Shown here: positions 9,350 to 21,860 of the stretch, in pieces
How positions within the stretch are numbered: the stretch's first letter is position 1
Layout: every line of letters begins with the position of its first letter
DNA from: Casuarina equisetifolia
Lineage: Eukaryota; Streptophyta; Magnoliopsida; Fagales; Casuarinaceae
NCBI GenBank assembly: GCA_028551475.1
Contig: CM052356.1
Location: 22,347,884 to 22,411,883, forward strand
Direction of reading: 5' to 3'
DNA: 64,000 nucleotides
Notes under the pieces: model-generated
The model's database searches: none
Seen by the model: only the letters and a program-made list of their open reading frames with translations
What the model was told of the DNA's origin: nothing
Made by a program: the position numbers and the translations under genes

Positions 9350-11690
9350 GATCTAGCATTAATTTTTACCCATTGTGCGTCTAATATTGAAACTATTACA
9401 AAGGTCTACCGAAGGACTTACAGTACTTTTATTTATTACACAAATTGATTATGTAAATCTCGTCCCAAGTGGACCTAGTTTCTGAGACATGAATAATGTT
9501 TGTACTGGGATGGTCTAATCGTTAATGGGTCGTAATCTACGAGTTCTAAGGGGGGCAGAAACACAGCAGCTGGGAACTTAAAAAATTGTTCTTTTGGAAT
9601 CTGTCAGGTTCTCAAAACGTCAAATCACAATTGATTAGCAAATGGGAAACCTCTGATTCGGATCCTTACTTTCCCTCTTCATCACTCTTTTTCTCTTTTC
9701 CTTCCACTAGGCTCTTTGCCTTCGGCCATTACCATACTTGCCCCTCCTCCTCAAAGCCCTGCCGCCTGGCTCCTCCGCCAGCCACACCAGCCTAGCTCAA
9801 CTATAGTGCTCCTTCCTCCGTAGTGGTTTTGCCGATGAACATATTTTCTTTCCCGGCTAAAAGACCATCAGCCTCCCTAGTGGCCCTTCTCTTGGAATCT
9901 TGTTCCTCTTTTTCTCCTTCACAGGCCAATACTGCCGACATCCAATCAAGGCACCATCATCTTTTGTTTTTTGCCTTTGTTCTTTTCTTATGACAATTGG
10001 TTTATATTCTCCCATTTCCAGCATGTTTCAATGCACGTCATAGCATGACGTTGCTAAAATGAGCGTTACAGCATGACGATGCTGAGCTGCATATTGCCTT
10101 GTGCTCGCCGCCCTCAAAACCCAACAACTGTAGCTATTGCGGCCGGCGTTGTTGGCTTCGCAGATGACGACTCCTGTTGGAAATTCCAGTGCCTCCTACG
10201 TTTCACACGTATTTTGATTCGTTTTGATTTTGCTTTTGACTTTCATGTCATGCCCCGATAACCGATGCCAATTATCTTCAACTTTGTGAAATTTGGAGTA
10301 CCACTGCGCCCACAATAGGGGCTGTGATTCATGAACCATGGTTGTCTTTTGCAGATTGAACTAGAATTGAGCAAGAAAAGTGGTCAAAATTTTACCTAGA
10401 GTTCTTGTACCGCACGATTCATGAGTGCAGATTTCCCTATGGGACAATCTTCAATGTATCCAGCACAAGAGACAAATTATAGAAGGACAGGAACTAGCAT
10501 TTGTTGTGGCCATCGTAGACAAAAAGTCTAGTGGTCTAGAAGCAAAGCTACACCATGCTTTTGAATTATAATGAAACTCAGATGGACAGCGATTAGAAAA
10601 CTTCCCACCTGAATTCACACTCGCCATTTTCGTATGGTGACATGTCATAACTGGCCTGCCACTGTGGGCTTGGGAAAAATGATTTACAGCAGCAGTAAAC
10701 TATAAGAACTGCTTGGCCTATCAATTTTCTTGTGCCTTATGAACTTTTCCTGCGTACATGTTATTCAATTAAGACCATATTTGAGTAGTAATAGTTCAAA
10801 ACCAGCAAGCAATAGATTAGTCTTATCCCCCAACTTTTAGACCATGTGGACCAGAAGATACCAAAGGGCATGAGAATCAAAAACCTGCAAGAAGAGCACC
10901 AACAGGAAATTCCAGAGTCTCATTTCTTAGTTTAAGGATGAATCACCGAGCCTCTCAGGAAATTTCAGAGCGTTCTTACGTGCACAATACGCTTGTCTCA
11001 TTTGTTTAATGCAGCTATGCTGTCCCCGCGCGAGACTCGCCTAACCATCCATAATCGACGTAGAGTTTGAAATCTTAAATAAAATACAGTCAAATGCACC
11101 CGAGATTCCGCTGGCTGTCGTCGGAAAAAGTTCTTTTACTTTGGTAGAAAGAACCGACCTCGTCAAATTTGCATCCGGGGTTCCTACAAAGGATTTATTG
11201 TTAAAGGTCATTTTAAGATAAAATACATTATATTTTATTAGTTAACTTTAAAGAAGGAATTAACTTTTTAATATAATATTAAAATTTGAATTTTAGACAT
11301 GACATCTCATGTATACAAAATGTGACATATACTTACCTTTATCTTTTTGGGAAATTACCAATCTACCTCTGGAGTTGTTGTTTGAATGGAGACGGCATAA
11401 AGTCTATGTACGAAAAGATTCGAAGGGATAGGCCCAGCTGGCTTAATGATGCCTGATTATTAACTAGTTATGAAATTGAGGTACCTTCATGCTTAGACAG
11501 ATAATGAGCCTTATCGCCTTGGAGTAGAGTATGCACGGGGCAAGGCTAGGACTGACTTGTTCTAGAAGCTGTTTCAGTCACCCATACTCTTCTTTCGTGG
11601 CTTCGCCATTAAGTTTCAACCCCGTTGGCTCCTTCTTTTAAATTTCCTGGAACATCTTTCCTGGATTTAAAGACAGAAGGACATCGTTCC
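9350..11690. other. Intergenic, no gene supported
   Basis: Contains a pyrimidine-rich stretch (about 9660-9960) and short frames such as 9586-9795 and 10073-10261 that have no recognisable domain. No copy of the SP core was found here. Confidence 0.5.
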
Positions 11691-11709
11691 TAACACACTC
11701 CAAATCGCC

Positions 11710-11716
11710 TATAAAC
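11710..11716 (+). promoter_or_regulatory. TATA box of SP-C
   Basis: TATAAAC in aatcgcctataaacttcgg, 62-68 bp before the SP-C start codon. Confidence 0.5.
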
Positions 11717-11777
11717 TTCGGTTTTGGAATTGAAAAGCGAGCACGTTTAGCAAGAGGGAGAATTTGCGAGGGGCACA

Positions 11778-12104
11778 ATGTCAGAGACAGAGATGTCCGG
11801 GAAGCTGAACCCAGATGGGGTGGTGGTGAAGTTCAGCGAAGAGCATCAGGAGGAGGCGGAATTCGATACAGGGTCAGAGAAGGTGGCGAAGTTCAGCACA
11901 GAGCCATGGTTCAAACCAAAAACTGGAAGTGTGATCCCAGCGAGGGGGAGGTCAGTGAAGCGGATGATGTTTGATTACTTCTTCCAATCCACTGCACACC
12001 CTGTCCATCCTCGCCCTCCATCATCCTCCCCTGCAGCCACACAGCCCGGCAAGGCCAACAGCTGCTCCAAGAAGAGGTCCCCTGTACACCCACAAACTCC
12101 ATAG
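11778..12104 (+). CDS. SP-C: divergent member of the small-protein family
   Basis: 108 residues from ATG at 11778 to TAG. The N-terminus is acidic here (EEHQEEAEFDTGSE, residues 21-34), unlike the basic N-termini of SP-A and SP-B, and contains a short internal repeat VVKFS / VAKFS. The core is WFKPKTGSVIPARGRSVKRM (44-63) followed by MFDYFFQS. The middle residue of the Arg triplet is Gly, and the hydrophobic run after FFQS is replaced by a His/Pro/Ser-rich tail (TAHPVHPRPPSSSPAA). It shares PWF.PK.GSVIPAR with SP-D and so groups with SP-D/SP-E rather than SP-A/SP-B. It may have diverged in function; it is unbroken. Confidence 0.68.
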   Translation: MSETEMSGKLNPDGVVVKFSEEHQEEAEFDTGSEKVAKFSTEPWFKPKTGSVIPARGRSVKRMMFDYFFQSTAHPVHPRPPSSSPAATQPGKANSCSKKRSPVHPQTP

Positions 12105-13999
12105 CAGAATGGCATTACCTTTATGTTCGTGCTCGTCTCCTGTCTTCGCCGTGACTGCCGTCGCCGGTTTCTTTTATAGTAACTGCGCATTTATCGAGGC
12201 GGGCAGTCCGACAGTTTACCTGTGATTCCTCTGTTTTTTTTTTTTTTTTTTTGCTTTTTAATTTTTGAAAATATTTATGGTATAACTTTGTTTGTTTTCG
12301 CCTTATCTCGCCAAGACGCACTGTTCTCAGACTGAATTCCACAAACACGACATTTCACGGGCTCTGAATCCTAAATTCACCGAGTTTCATTGAATCATCG
12401 GTGTTCATTATTAAGCGACACAAAATCCGAGAGATCGCAAGCCTAGGAACATGTAGATACTAAAGGAAAAAAGAAAGAAAAGTGGAGCCGGAACGTATTA
12501 TGCTTTAAGGAAATTGCATACAACTCGATGTTCGAGGACCCATGGATGGTTAATGCATTACTGCATCATCTCCCCGATGTCATATTTAAGAATGTTTTTT
12601 AAAGTTCATTGTAGATAAAAATAATAATTTTTAATAAAGAATTTGGGTACTCATGTAGTATTAATCCACTTTTGTTGGTGGGAATTAGTCGACTAATTAA
12701 ATGCTCTGTCCCCCACTCGGGCACTTTTGTCAAACCGCCCCTCCTTGCTTTTACCTGGAATAATGAAGTAGCTCACGTGTTTTTTCTTCCAGTGCAACAT
12801 CAATCAGCCCACTTCCCTGATAGCTTGCGCCATGTTGTTTCCCACTGCCATTTCCTCTGCTGAGGTTTCCTACCGCGGATTCCTCTGCGGAGTGTTCCCA
12901 CTGCAGCTTCTTCCTTCTCGTATATTCCATCCCTGCATAGCCGGCTGCCTCCCACTTGCGTGAACATCTCATCTTTTCTCTGGCACCTCGTACCTGCGAG
13001 GAGCACGTGAGAAACACCAATAGATCACCCGAGTTGGTGGACTCGACGATCCTACATTTGATTATCTGCGGAAGCCATTATTGGATGAGATTGATACACG
13101 TGTGTGGCACTCCTCTCTTAAAGTAGGATTATTGATTGCATATACCTTAAATTATTCTCTCAAAAACGTGAGAACCGAACTTTTGCAACGAGTAGAAAGA
13201 AAAACCTCGTGATTTGACCTTTCCATTAAACTTAATCCAGTAGTTTCGGTTCTCTTACACACCCACCTTAGCTAGGGTTATTGACCACGGCAACCTACTA
13301 TATTAAATGAGAATATTATCCTGTGCTATATTCTATTTTTTCTTTTTAACAAAAAAGAAGTTTCAACGTAGAAGAAGCAGTATATAATTCCAAGAGTAGT
13401 GGTGAAGATCTTGCTACGTAGGCGATACTTTTAGAACTATGCATCTCCGGCACGCCTCATTTTGATTAAGCCCTTCCATTGGTTTTAATGGTCTTTACTC
13501 TGCATCTAAAGTATAGCATAATCATATTCTGTTCAAAAGGATGGCCTCCCAATCAAGTATTACTGTTATTCATATTCTACACGTAAGGTGTTTGCGTTGG
13601 TTAGGGCAGAGATACAATAATATGACACCTTTTGTTTTACCCTTTTGGTTCCTTTTATATTGGGTGATAGTTGATAGTACTAAACTATTCTAGAAAAAAT
13701 GACAGGCCATAGCTTTTGCCTAATAGAGTCTACTATTGTAGCGGTGGCTTTGCTACGTAGAAAATCTCTAAAGTAGATATTCTCACTACTGGATACTTTT
13801 TTCTTTACATCATCTGAGACAAACCTTTTGGGCCCGAATTGTGGGCGCAAAAATGTTCCTCCCGGACTTGGATTAGTGTTGTGTTTGTCCAAAGCCAGGA
13901 AAATCTCCTGCTGTGGTCTAGCCGTTTCAAAGCCCGCAAAAGTAGTTTGAGCGACCCGACCCAGAGAGGATCGTAGTAGGCTGTTCCAACCATTACGGC
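12105..13999. other. Intergenic after SP-C, no gene supported
   Basis: Includes a T-homopolymer run near 12233-12252 and short overlapping frames on the minus strand at 12751-13020 without known motifs. Nothing else recognised. Confidence 0.5.
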
Positions 14000-15530
14000 G
14001 GATTTTAACTCACCTTCTTTCTTTTTTTACTTTTTTTCTCTACTCCCACTATTTGAAATTTAAAAAAATGGATTCTTTCTTGGAAACCGTGAATTTTGAC
14101 CAAGTTTCCAAAAGAAAAAAAAGCCACAGGTCATTGGGCCTGAGCTAAGAATGGGAAGGAAAATTATTGGTACTTTTTTTCCACTGTTGAAAAGATAAAA
14201 GCTAACCGGAAATTCCAACCAGGACGACATGACCTTTAGGCTTTTTGGTAGCTGCCGTATCAATGTGGCAGCTTGCCTTTCTGACAGTTGGGCTCATTTT
14301 TCAGCCACTTTTTGTCTTCGTCGAGTCTAATCTGATTTGAAGACAACGCATTCGGTCCACGGAGGTGTGTTTCATGCGGGATATGGTTTGCAATTTTTGA
14401 TTTTCTGCCTTAGGTTGAATGAGAAAAAAAAAAAAAAAGGCCATAGAATCTCGGTGTCCACATTGATATGTTCAATTATCATCTATTAACTAGAAATAAT
14501 GAAATTATTACAATTGAAAATGATGAAAGTTATTGTTGGTTGATGTCCGATTACGATCTTAATAGAGAGCTTAATAAAGTGATCTTCGATGGGTTCGGGC
14601 TGTCATACTGTAGGCAAACCAACAAAATCGTTAAAGCTTATATTCTCGTTATTGTTATTATTTTCTAAAAAAACCATCTACCTCACAACCAATACTTAAA
14701 GAAGCACTTGAACTATCTTTAAAGATATGCTTTTTTTTTTTAGCTGTTCCTCAATGTGCTTAAATTAGACCGTACATGGACAACAGGGAAAAGGGTAGGA
14801 TGAATTCTAATCTTGCTAACTAAAGGCAAAGTACGTCCACCACAAGCAAAGTGAAAAACAGCACCATATATTGACCTTTGCTAGCACTCGATAAAAATAT
14901 CTTGAGGAAGAAAAGATTCAACACCTTTCAAACCTAATTTTACCGACAATAAGTCCCTTCCCAGAAGCCTCCCCTGGTGTTTTATTTCGGGTAAGTATTC
15001 CTTTTTATTTATCTATTTTCGTGATGCCACTTTATGGACCAAAATCCAAAATAACGAAGACTCTCACATCCGTCGCGTACTGGTCGTAGAAATTTCTGTG
15101 GGCAACTAAATCCAACTGTCCTAGGATAATATAACTTAATGTGGGATCCCTTGGACGGTAACACTTGTCTGGAAGAGCTTGGCTTTCTAGCTGGATGGCC
15201 TATTAAAGTTAAAATTGATTTGACTCCTGTCAGGCGTGAGGGACCCCTAATTTCATCTTTGCTTCTTGTTTCCGATGACATCCCCGAACCAGCCGTTGGC
15301 TAGTACTAACTAGACTTTCCACTTGAGTTGATGTCTTCCTTTTTTATCATTTAGCTTTAAGGGGAAAAAGTACACTAACAAGACTTTATCCTGCGTGACA
15401 TGCAATTTCGTGGATGAATCATGTGATGCATTTTATATCTATTAGGGTCAGTGCAATCAAGCATCAATACTTTGCTGGAGTATTAAATTAAGCAACTGTT
15501 GGAAAAAGAATTAGCTTTCTTATCAAATTG

Positions 15531-15536
15531 TTGACT
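15531..15536 (+). promoter_or_regulatory. W-box in SP-D promoter
   Basis: TTGACT within gttgacttcaaaatcttttc, 477 bp before the ATG. The SP-E promoter has gttgactttcaaaatttctc at the aligned position (21348), so the site is conserved between the duplicates. WRKY binding is inferred. Confidence 0.4.
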
Positions 15537-15730
15537 TCAAAATCTTTTCATTTGAATAGCTACTCCACTTGTGTTTTAAATGGTACAAATAAGAGCCACT
15601 GGAAGGTTAAGAGAGTCTTCAAGTAAAACACAAGCTACTCACTGATCTTGAAGGGGAACTAGCTAACATGCTTCATTGGGATTAGGCGCAGCCCAAAGTC
15701 AGGTATATTTGCACCACATTGGCATGAAAA

Positions 15731-15784
15731 GATCCGAAAGGGCGCAAAAGCTTTCCTCTGGGCCCCTTTGCGTCGGCCACATCG
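15731..15784 (+). promoter_or_regulatory. Conserved promoter block of SP-D containing GGGCCC
   Basis: This 54-bp block matches 21621-21674 upstream of SP-E at 45 of 54 positions without gaps. It has an invariant stretch TTTCCTCTGGGCCCCT and an invariant GCCACATCG end. TGGGCC resembles plant site II / TCP-type elements. It lies 224-277 bp before the start codon. Conservation is seen; regulatory use is inferred. Confidence 0.45.
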
Positions 15785-16007
15785 CTTCCGTAGTATCGCC
15801 TGTAGATGCGCATCTATCACACCCTTGACTACCTTAAACTCCATAGTCTACGTCCGGACATCCATAATTAAGAACTCCAAGTTCAACGTTCTGACAGCTG
15901 GAACATACAAGCGCTGCACTTGAGATGGAAGCGTGATAATCGTTTACTAAATAGAACTCTTTTTGTCGTAGAGAAGCGAGGGACGTGGAGACAAGCGAGG
16001 GCGAGAG

Positions 16008-16406
16008 ATGGTGGTGAAACAGAATCCAAGCAAAGTGATAGCAGGGGCCAGAACAAAGGCAGAGGTGTCAGACGGGACGAAGTCAAGTAATCGGGAACCA
16101 ACCGTAGCCAAGACGCAGCCGTGGTTCACACCAAAAGATGGAAGCGTAATTCCAGCGAGGAGGAGGTCGGTGAAAAGAATGATGTTTGATAACATTGTCC
16201 AATCTATTGCCTCTCTTCTCTGCTCCCGTGGTCTCTCCTCTGCAGGCGTCCCCCAGGACTTACCGGAAAACTTCAGCAGCCACTCGGAGATGGTGTCGCC
16301 ACCCAAGTCATCAAAAGACACAAAGAAGAAGAATACAATAGTCCTATACAAGTGTTGGCGTGCTAACGCATTACTACCATTGCCGTTGAGTAAGCCATAC
16401 CCATAA
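16008..16406 (+). CDS. SP-D: small-protein family member with a C-terminal extension
   Basis: 132 residues from ATG at 16008, sited like that of SP-E (GAGAGATGGTGG against GAGAGATGCTGG). The core at residues 38-71 is PWFTPKDGSVIPARRRSVKR, MMFDNIVQSIASLL, close to the family consensus, with a well-formed hydrophobic stretch after the basic patch. The tail carries SPPKSSKDTKKKN, matching LPPSPPNDTKKNK of SP-E. SP-E stops five residues after this point, whereas SP-D reads on for about 20 more (IVLYKCWRANALL...), so the extension probably arose by loss of the ancestral stop. One exon, no signal peptide, function unknown. Confidence 0.72.
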   Translation: MVVKQNPSKVIAGARTKAEVSDGTKSSNREPTVAKTQPWFTPKDGSVIPARRRSVKRMMFDNIVQSIASLLCSRGLSSAGVPQDLPENFSSHSEMVSPPKSSKDTKKKNTIVLYKCWRANALLPLPLSKPYP

Positions 16407-17120
16407 CTACCATCAGTTTGTAGTATCTCTGTCCTCGTCGCTATTTGGGTGGACGAAATAAATTGTATAGTAGTCTTGTGGAGCGATTTCGAGGCCTCTT
16501 ACTCGCCGCCTTCTGCTGTCTCTTGCTTAGGATGATATCTCTTACTTCGTAGTTGTACTTTGGATTCTACCCAAGATGTGTTTCCCAGATCTTTGCATGC
16601 TAATGAAGTTCGTGTTGTGTTCATCTTTGTGTTCTCTTGTCGCTTTAATGCTCTGGCCCCATTTTATATATTTACAAGCAAAGAAAAAATTGATTCAATT
16701 ATCTTTAAATTCTGGAATGCAGCGAGTCCCCGTGACCCATACTGTATATGCATCGTTGTTGTGTTTTGTAACTCGAACAAGTGTTTAAACAAAATTGTTA
16801 AAAGTAGGTGCTATTTAACGTCAAATTGTAAGAATAAATTATTAAATTTATAAGTAATAAAAATTTTAAGATAAATTTTTATATTCTAATAAACATACTA
16901 ATAATTTACCGCAAGTACGAAACATAACAGGATGTCAGTACCATTGATTGTTAATACTCAACAAAAGCTGATGACCGACAAAGAAAAAAAAAATACAGAC
17001 CGAAGTCTGGTGGTCCAAAAGTAAATGGCAAATCGTTTGCCGTGGGTTCAAGGAATCTAATCCCTTAGATTGTGACAGCCCAACAGACACCCAGATGGAG
17101 GAGGAGTTAAGAAGCACCAA

Positions 17121-17208
17121 GTGATGTTCACACTCTCTTGTTAAGAGGAGATTATGAAATGGTCGTGATGTTCACACTCGGTTGTCAAGAGGAGATTATG
17201 AAATGGCC
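17121..17208 (+). repeat. 44-bp tandem duplication 3' of SP-D
   Basis: GTGATGTTCACACTC starts at 17121 and again at 17165, and both copies continue to GAGGAGATTATGAAATGG. Two copies of 44 bp with three differences. SP-E's aligned flank has a different, diverged sequence here (GTGACGTTCCCACTC). Confidence 0.85.
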
Positions 17209-18599
17209 AGGCTCCATCCTGTGTGAAGCAGGAGATCCCGAATGTTTTTTCAATTCTCTTTTCTTCCCTTGGCAACTATTTTGTAGTTCTGTCATTCGTC
17301 TTCGTCGGGAATTTGCAGTCAATTTACAAATGATATGGAGTGATCTATGGGAAAGAACCAGCAGGGGTCTCTTTAGGATAGGCTTATGAGAAAAAGGTCA
17401 GAAGACTGACGTCTCCTTGTCACATCCAGGATTTCTATCCGACGAACACTTCCAGCTGGGGCCATGCTGTAGGAATTTCATCATCAATTGACTGCGCGTG
17501 GGACCCTAAAGCCATCAACATCTAGCCCGTAGACTGAGAGTCTCACATACACGAAGAAAACTTTAGGAATAGAAGGGATCAAGTAATTGTACTTGCATAA
17601 AATCAATTGGCTAAGTGCAACGCTCAAAATCATTCTGATTATAATCCTAGTTCGGTTGCAAATTCTTTTCTTAGTTTCGGCAACTGCCCTACATAAGCTT
17701 GGAAGAACCTAAACAGACGAAAGCCAAGTGCGCGATTGTGTGCGGTCTTGTTGTAACGAAACTTCCCTACCAAACAAAAAGAGAAATTTAGTCTTCTTGG
17801 AATGACACGGACGATTTAAATTTAATTTTATGACTTATACCGTTTGAATTCTCTTTTCCCTTTTAGGCCATGGAGTTATGACTTTATGTAGACTTCTTAT
17901 TATTTTCACTTCATTTTCGCCTCTATTTTTGCGGCAACACCTAAACGCGATGACATGAGGGCAGCTATGTGTGATGGAGATCGGCATCCTCATACTAAGA
18001 TGAAACAAACCCCCAACGTTGGTTCTGTTGGACAGTTGATCGATCCTAATCTGAGCTTATGGGTTTGAGAGATCCTTAATCGAAGGCATAGCTCACACCC
18101 AGGTCATGAGGTTCTCCGAATGACATCCTTGCAGGAGAATCTGGGCAAAATTGTAACTCCACATGCTTTGTGCAAAAAATGGATGGTATTCTTTTTCCAC
18201 AATTGAAAAGACACGTCATTGGGCTTAGCTCTCCGGTTTGACGAAAGCGCAGTGGTCTTAGAGCAAAACAGAAATTACAGCCCATATTCATGCTTAGCTT
18301 TGGGCTTTGAGCTTTGAGCTTTGAGCAATTCGACTCATGAAATCTGATCCGCTAGGGACTCCTCTGACCCACTGGTAATTGGGTTAAGATTCTTGACCGG
18401 TCAGTATTCGAATGTCCGGCCCTTTTTGTTAAAGCATAGCGTCCTAATGTAGGCCAATTTTTTTTTTTTCATTTTTCTTTGTCCTTGTCAAGGCCACTTT
18501 GGGTAAAATCAATGCATTCGGCCTACTAAAGTGCATCACTATTTTTAAAGGATGCTAACACGCCTCAAACAATTCGGGATAGGAGACATGTTTTAGTAT

Positions 18600-20880
18600 G
18601 TCCTTTTTTTTCTTTTTTAGTTTTAAACATATACATTTATATATGTCGAACATGAGACAAAAAAGTCTCAAACAATACTTACTCCTGAACCAAGTAATTA
18701 TTGACTAACAGGCATGTTTGGTTGTAAAATTGGCATCACGGCTTCGTTATGCTTCTTCCGCTACATTCTTATATGGCACTGATTGGTTTTCCTTTTGGGG
18801 CTTGTTTTTGTGCTTGCCAACAATCCCTCCCATGGATGTTTTTCCTAAGTGAGGTCAACAAGCTCTCAAACAATTCTGTGTGAAGTACCAATAATAGAAT
18901 GATTGAAGGTCGCGCTTCTATGTCGAAGCTGCTGAAGCGTGGGGAATCATGAGGAAACGTGTAAGGTTTGGAAAAGCTTTGACAATACTTCTAACTACTT
19001 CTGCTGATTATATTTACTTTGCTGATTTTAGGATTTTAGAACTTCTTTATGATCTCAATCGAATTTAATGGGTTTGGAATTCTCTTTTTTTTTTTTTTTT
19101 GTTCTTCGTGTTTTTCTATTCTAGATGATGCAAGGGTTAATACATCATAAGTTTACTTGCTTAAACTTTTAGAAAAGGAAGAATTTAATTATTTCAACTA
19201 TTGTTCTAATATATTATATTTTGACATGAATAGGTTCAATGGCATTTAAGAGCTCTATCACATAAGAGGCCATATTTCAAGTCCTTCTTTTTCTCAAATA
19301 AATCCCTAAATCCTTCCAACTTATTTCCAGTAAAAAGAGAGAGAAAAAAAAAATAAAAGGTCACATTTAAACTATACGCCACAAGATAATATTTTAATTG
19401 AGAGAGGAAAAACATATGGAGTCAAGATATTTACTTCGATATCATTTAAAACTATCATTTGCCAAAATCAAAACTTAGCAAAAGTAATGGGCAAATAATC
19501 ATTTTAGTTAATACTTTAAGAATAAAAAGATTGTACTCTTTAAAAGAACTGCTACAATATAATATCATTAAGGACATTGTTTTTCCATCAGTTCAGGTTT
19601 TGAAACTACTGTTGGCAGACAACTAGATCGATAAAAGATGATAATCTAATAACACCTTTCAATTTGATTCCTCAGAAAAAAGTGGCTGTATATTCTCTGT
19701 TGGAATATTAAAATATCCAGTCACACATTGGGTAAGGCGACAGGAGAGCCTGACCTTATAAACTTCCGCTAGTAACTCACTATTGCACAGTTTTGTGTTT
19801 TAGTTGGACCCTTCAATTTATAATATTCTCTTTACTTGTTTGTTTTGAAAAAGCTCTGTTCGTAACCGAAAACAAAAGGAAAAGGAAAAGAAAAAGAAAA
19901 GTAATTTGAACTGGCCACTCTGTTTCTTCTCACGCTAGCAGAACTTTAATTATCCCGGAGATTACCAAAGATATGGTGGAATCTTGGGCAGTACACGTTT
20001 CCTTTAGCGGACTGACAAAAGAAAATCTGATTAGGTAGAATGACATGTAATTGGTCGGAGTTCTCCTAAGATACATTCTTAGTCAAAAAATAACTTGGAA
20101 GTAAAGTACCTAAATCTTGGGATGTAAATTCTGCTTTAACAATTTAGATATGGTGGATCTGCGAGAAACATCCCGGTTGAAGACTAACAATCCTCTTGCT
20201 GACTTTTTTATTCATCAAAACGTGAAGTGCATGTAAGCGACAGTAGAACATGGCTATAAATCCACCAACTTTATATGGCAAGCATGCAGCTTCTGCTGAC
20301 AAACGAGCCCAAAGGGTGAGAGGAAAGAAACACGAAATGAGTCCCCTTGTCCCAACGTATGGCAGCAGTCAAAAGAACAAGTGTTCTTCTACCGCGTTCT
20401 AATTGGAATGTTTGAGGACCGCAAGAATAGGCATGTTTGGGGGAGTAGGAGCAGTTCACCTTGGTATCTATCTTTGGAAGTGTCAAAAAAAAGTTCTTTA
20501 CTTTTTTTTTTTTTTCTTTCAATCTCACTTTATAAGTTTTACTTTTTTGGTGAGGGAACTCTTCTTAGGCTCAAGATGTGCGAAATGGAATAAAGTAAAT
20601 CTAAATTCTAATACTTTTTTAGAAAGCTGACATAAAAGCTAGTTAGCAAAATTGGAGGCTTCTTGTCCTATGCAAACTGACAAAGAAAATGTAGGGTACC
20701 TTAAATTAAAGGTATAATAAAAAATGTAGGGCAAGCAATTATTTTCTTTATATCTCTTTGGGAGTTTTGAAGCTGTTTTTAGATAGATGGAAATGGTACC
20801 GTCCACCGAATTTGTAGATGGATGAGTTAATTTTGAAGTCAGAGGATGTAACGAGTGAAAAGATAAGATTGGTAGAATCG
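18600..20880. other. AT-rich insertion-like stretch within unit 4, no gene supported
   Basis: Contains T runs (19085-19100, 20503-20515), A/G-rich runs near 19870-19905 and no recognisable coding sequence, LTR or PBS. It has no matching sequence in unit 3, so it was either inserted here or lost from the other copy. Confidence 0.45.
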
Positions 20881-21347
20881 ACACAATGGGACAATACATT
20901 AGAGGACAGAATCCAACAGAATGATGACTTACGTCTGTCGCGTCCTTGTCTTAGAAAATTCGTCTACCAACCTAATCAATCTCTTACAAGATCCATATAA
21001 TCTTGTGTAGATCTCCTAGATGGTGATACCTATCGGAAAGATCTTGGATCGCTACCTGGAAAGTCTCGAAAGGGAAACGATGCTTGACCTTGGTCATTCG
21101 TGAGGGGCCTCTAATACGTGAATTGGTCAATTTCTTTGCTTCATATTTCTAAGTGCATCCCGAAATAGCCGTTGGCTAACATCAACAAGATTCCAGTCTA
21201 GAAATTCTCTTTCTCATTTGCTATTTGATCCCAAGTGGTGCCCATAATCACCTTCTGTAGATTCAATATATACAGAAGCTGGGCACTATAAATTAGCAGG
21301 GCAGTGGGTTTTATAAACAGTTTAAACGGGGTAATATTAATTCATCG

Positions 21348-21353
21348 TTGACT
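21348..21353 (+). promoter_or_regulatory. W-box in SP-E promoter
   Basis: TTGACT in gttgactttcaaaatttctc, 513 bp before the ATG and aligned with 15531-15536 in the SP-D promoter. Confidence 0.4.
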
Positions 21354-21620
21354 TTCAAAATTTCTCATTTTAAAAGCAGGTCAACTCTGTTTAAATGATT
21401 ATAAAAGCATCTGGGATCAAGACAAAAGCCCCTTAATGGCCCATTTCCCAATCTGTAACATTAAAAGCCTTTGTAAATTGTGCAGGATCCATTGACAGAA
21501 TTAAAGGGGAAGTCAACCGGCGAATATTGAGACAGATTTACACGAAAACTTGTCCCCCGGTTCTGGGGTTAGGGGCAATTCATATATACTTGCTTCACAT
21601 AGGGATATTACATGCGGAAA

Positions 21621-21674
21621 GATCTGATAAAGCGCAGAAGATTTCCTCTGGGCCCCTGGGCGTCAGCCACATCG
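21621..21674 (+). promoter_or_regulatory. Conserved promoter block of SP-E containing GGGCCC
   Basis: Ungapped 45/54 match to 15731-15784, including TTTCCTCTGGGCCCCT, at 187-240 bp before the start codon. Confidence 0.45.
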
Positions 21675-21860
21675 AATTCTTGATACTGTCCGACTTTCTG
21701 CAGGTTTTTCACACCCTTTTTCTTCAATTCCACAGGCTACTTCCACAAGTTCCCTTTTTAAGGACTCAAAGTTCCATGAACAGGGGTAGATGTGAGAAGC
21801 TCATACTACTTTATAGAGCTTTCCATAGGGGACGGTACGTGGAGAAAATCTCGGGGAGAG

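Larger units (their letters stand above)
14000..17690 (+). repeat. Segmental duplication unit 3 (carries SP-D)
   Basis: Aligns by eye with 18050-23300. Shared islands include GCATTCGGTCCACGG / GCATTCGGCCTACTA, CGTCGCGTACTGGTCGTAGAAA / CGTCGCGTCCTTGTCTTAGAAA, GCCGTTGGCTA (both), the promoter blocks, the gene, GCATCGTTGTTGTGTT (both, 3' of the gene) and GATGTCTCCTTGTC-type sequence near the right end. The copy is about 1.5 kb shorter than its partner. Confidence 0.7.
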
